A stretch of DNA of 5,613 nt from Lachnospiraceae bacterium UBA7480 (GTDB taxonomy: Bacteria > Bacillota > Clostridia > Lachnospirales > Lachnospiraceae), in NCBI GenBank assembly GCA_002479655.1, contig DLOQ01000046.1, positions 3,201-8,813 of the forward strand, read 5' to 3'. The translations under genes were made by a program, and so were the position numbers. Positions 5,548 through 5,613 of this stretch are shown here, in pieces. How positions within the stretch are numbered: position 1 is the first letter of the stretch; every line of letters starts with the position of its first letter. The notes below the pieces were generated by a model that saw nothing but the letters and a program-made list of their open reading frames with translations, had not been told where the DNA came from and did not search any database.

Positions 5548-5613
5548 TTACAACGATTCCACAACATCGTCAAGAAGTCCGCCGCCATCCGCAGCCGCCG
5601 TCGCAAGTCCGTC
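5548..5613 (-). CDS. C-terminal end of an unidentified gene
   Basis: An open frame enters from the right edge and ends in TAA at 5548-5550. It encodes 21 visible residues, DGLATAAADGGG followed by LLDDVVESL. The fragment is too short to identify. It is called coding because it stays open to the edge, its composition resembles a real alanine/glycine-rich tail ending in a short acidic helix, and it lies 39 nt before a gene with a strong Shine-Dalgarno on the same strand. With so few codons the frame could be chance. Confidence 0.5.
   Translation of the reverse strand, partial: DGLATAAADGGGLLDDVVESL

Overview
The window reads as ordinary chromosome of an anaerobic, endospore-forming Firmicute, most likely a Clostridium-class, Lachnospiraceae-like bacterium. 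The evidence is a class III (oxygen-sensitive) ribonucleotide reductase with its activase, a SpoVAF/GerA-type spore germination gene, an NrdR-box promoter and a WYL regulator of the kind common in Lachnospiraceae. This taxonomic placement is inferred from protein sequence style and not from a database search. Every gene supported here lies on the minus strand, so transcription runs from high to low coordinates.

In order of transcription: the last 21 codons of an unidentified gene (5548-5613) are followed after 39 nt by a 65-residue single-span membrane protein (5311-5508). Next is a 329-residue HTH/WYL/WCX transcriptional regulator (4225-5214), which ends at a hairpin terminator (4169-4193). 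The 305-bp gap 3920-4224 holds that terminator and then a consensus sigma-A promoter (TTGACA-17-TATAAT, 4053-4081). A strong NrdR box lies just downstream of the predicted start of transcription, and a weaker one lies between -35 and -10. The gap also contains a hairpin in the roughly 127-nt leader and the nrdD Shine-Dalgarno site. I see nothing convincing in the AT-rich stretch 4094-4168.

The promoter drives nrdD (1748-3919), nrdG (1164-1745, 2 nt after nrdD) and dut (677-1111, 52 nt after nrdG), ending at a strong terminator (638-671). The three proteins form one logical pathway. NrdD reduces NTPs, including UTP, to dNTPs; NrdG installs the glycyl radical NrdD needs; Dut removes the dUTP by-product and supplies dUMP for thymidylate synthesis.

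After the terminator, a separate gene begins at 573 and runs off the left edge. It is a SpoVAF-like spore germination protein (N-terminal 191 residues present), with its own Shine-Dalgarno site and a possible forespore-sigma-like promoter.

I found no evidence of a previously undescribed system, mobile element, CRISPR array, or tRNA/rRNA gene. The points most worth a second look are the paired NrdR-box arrangement, the inclusion of dut in the anaerobic reductase operon, the apparent separation of spoVAF from a spoVA operon, and the unassigned small membrane protein.
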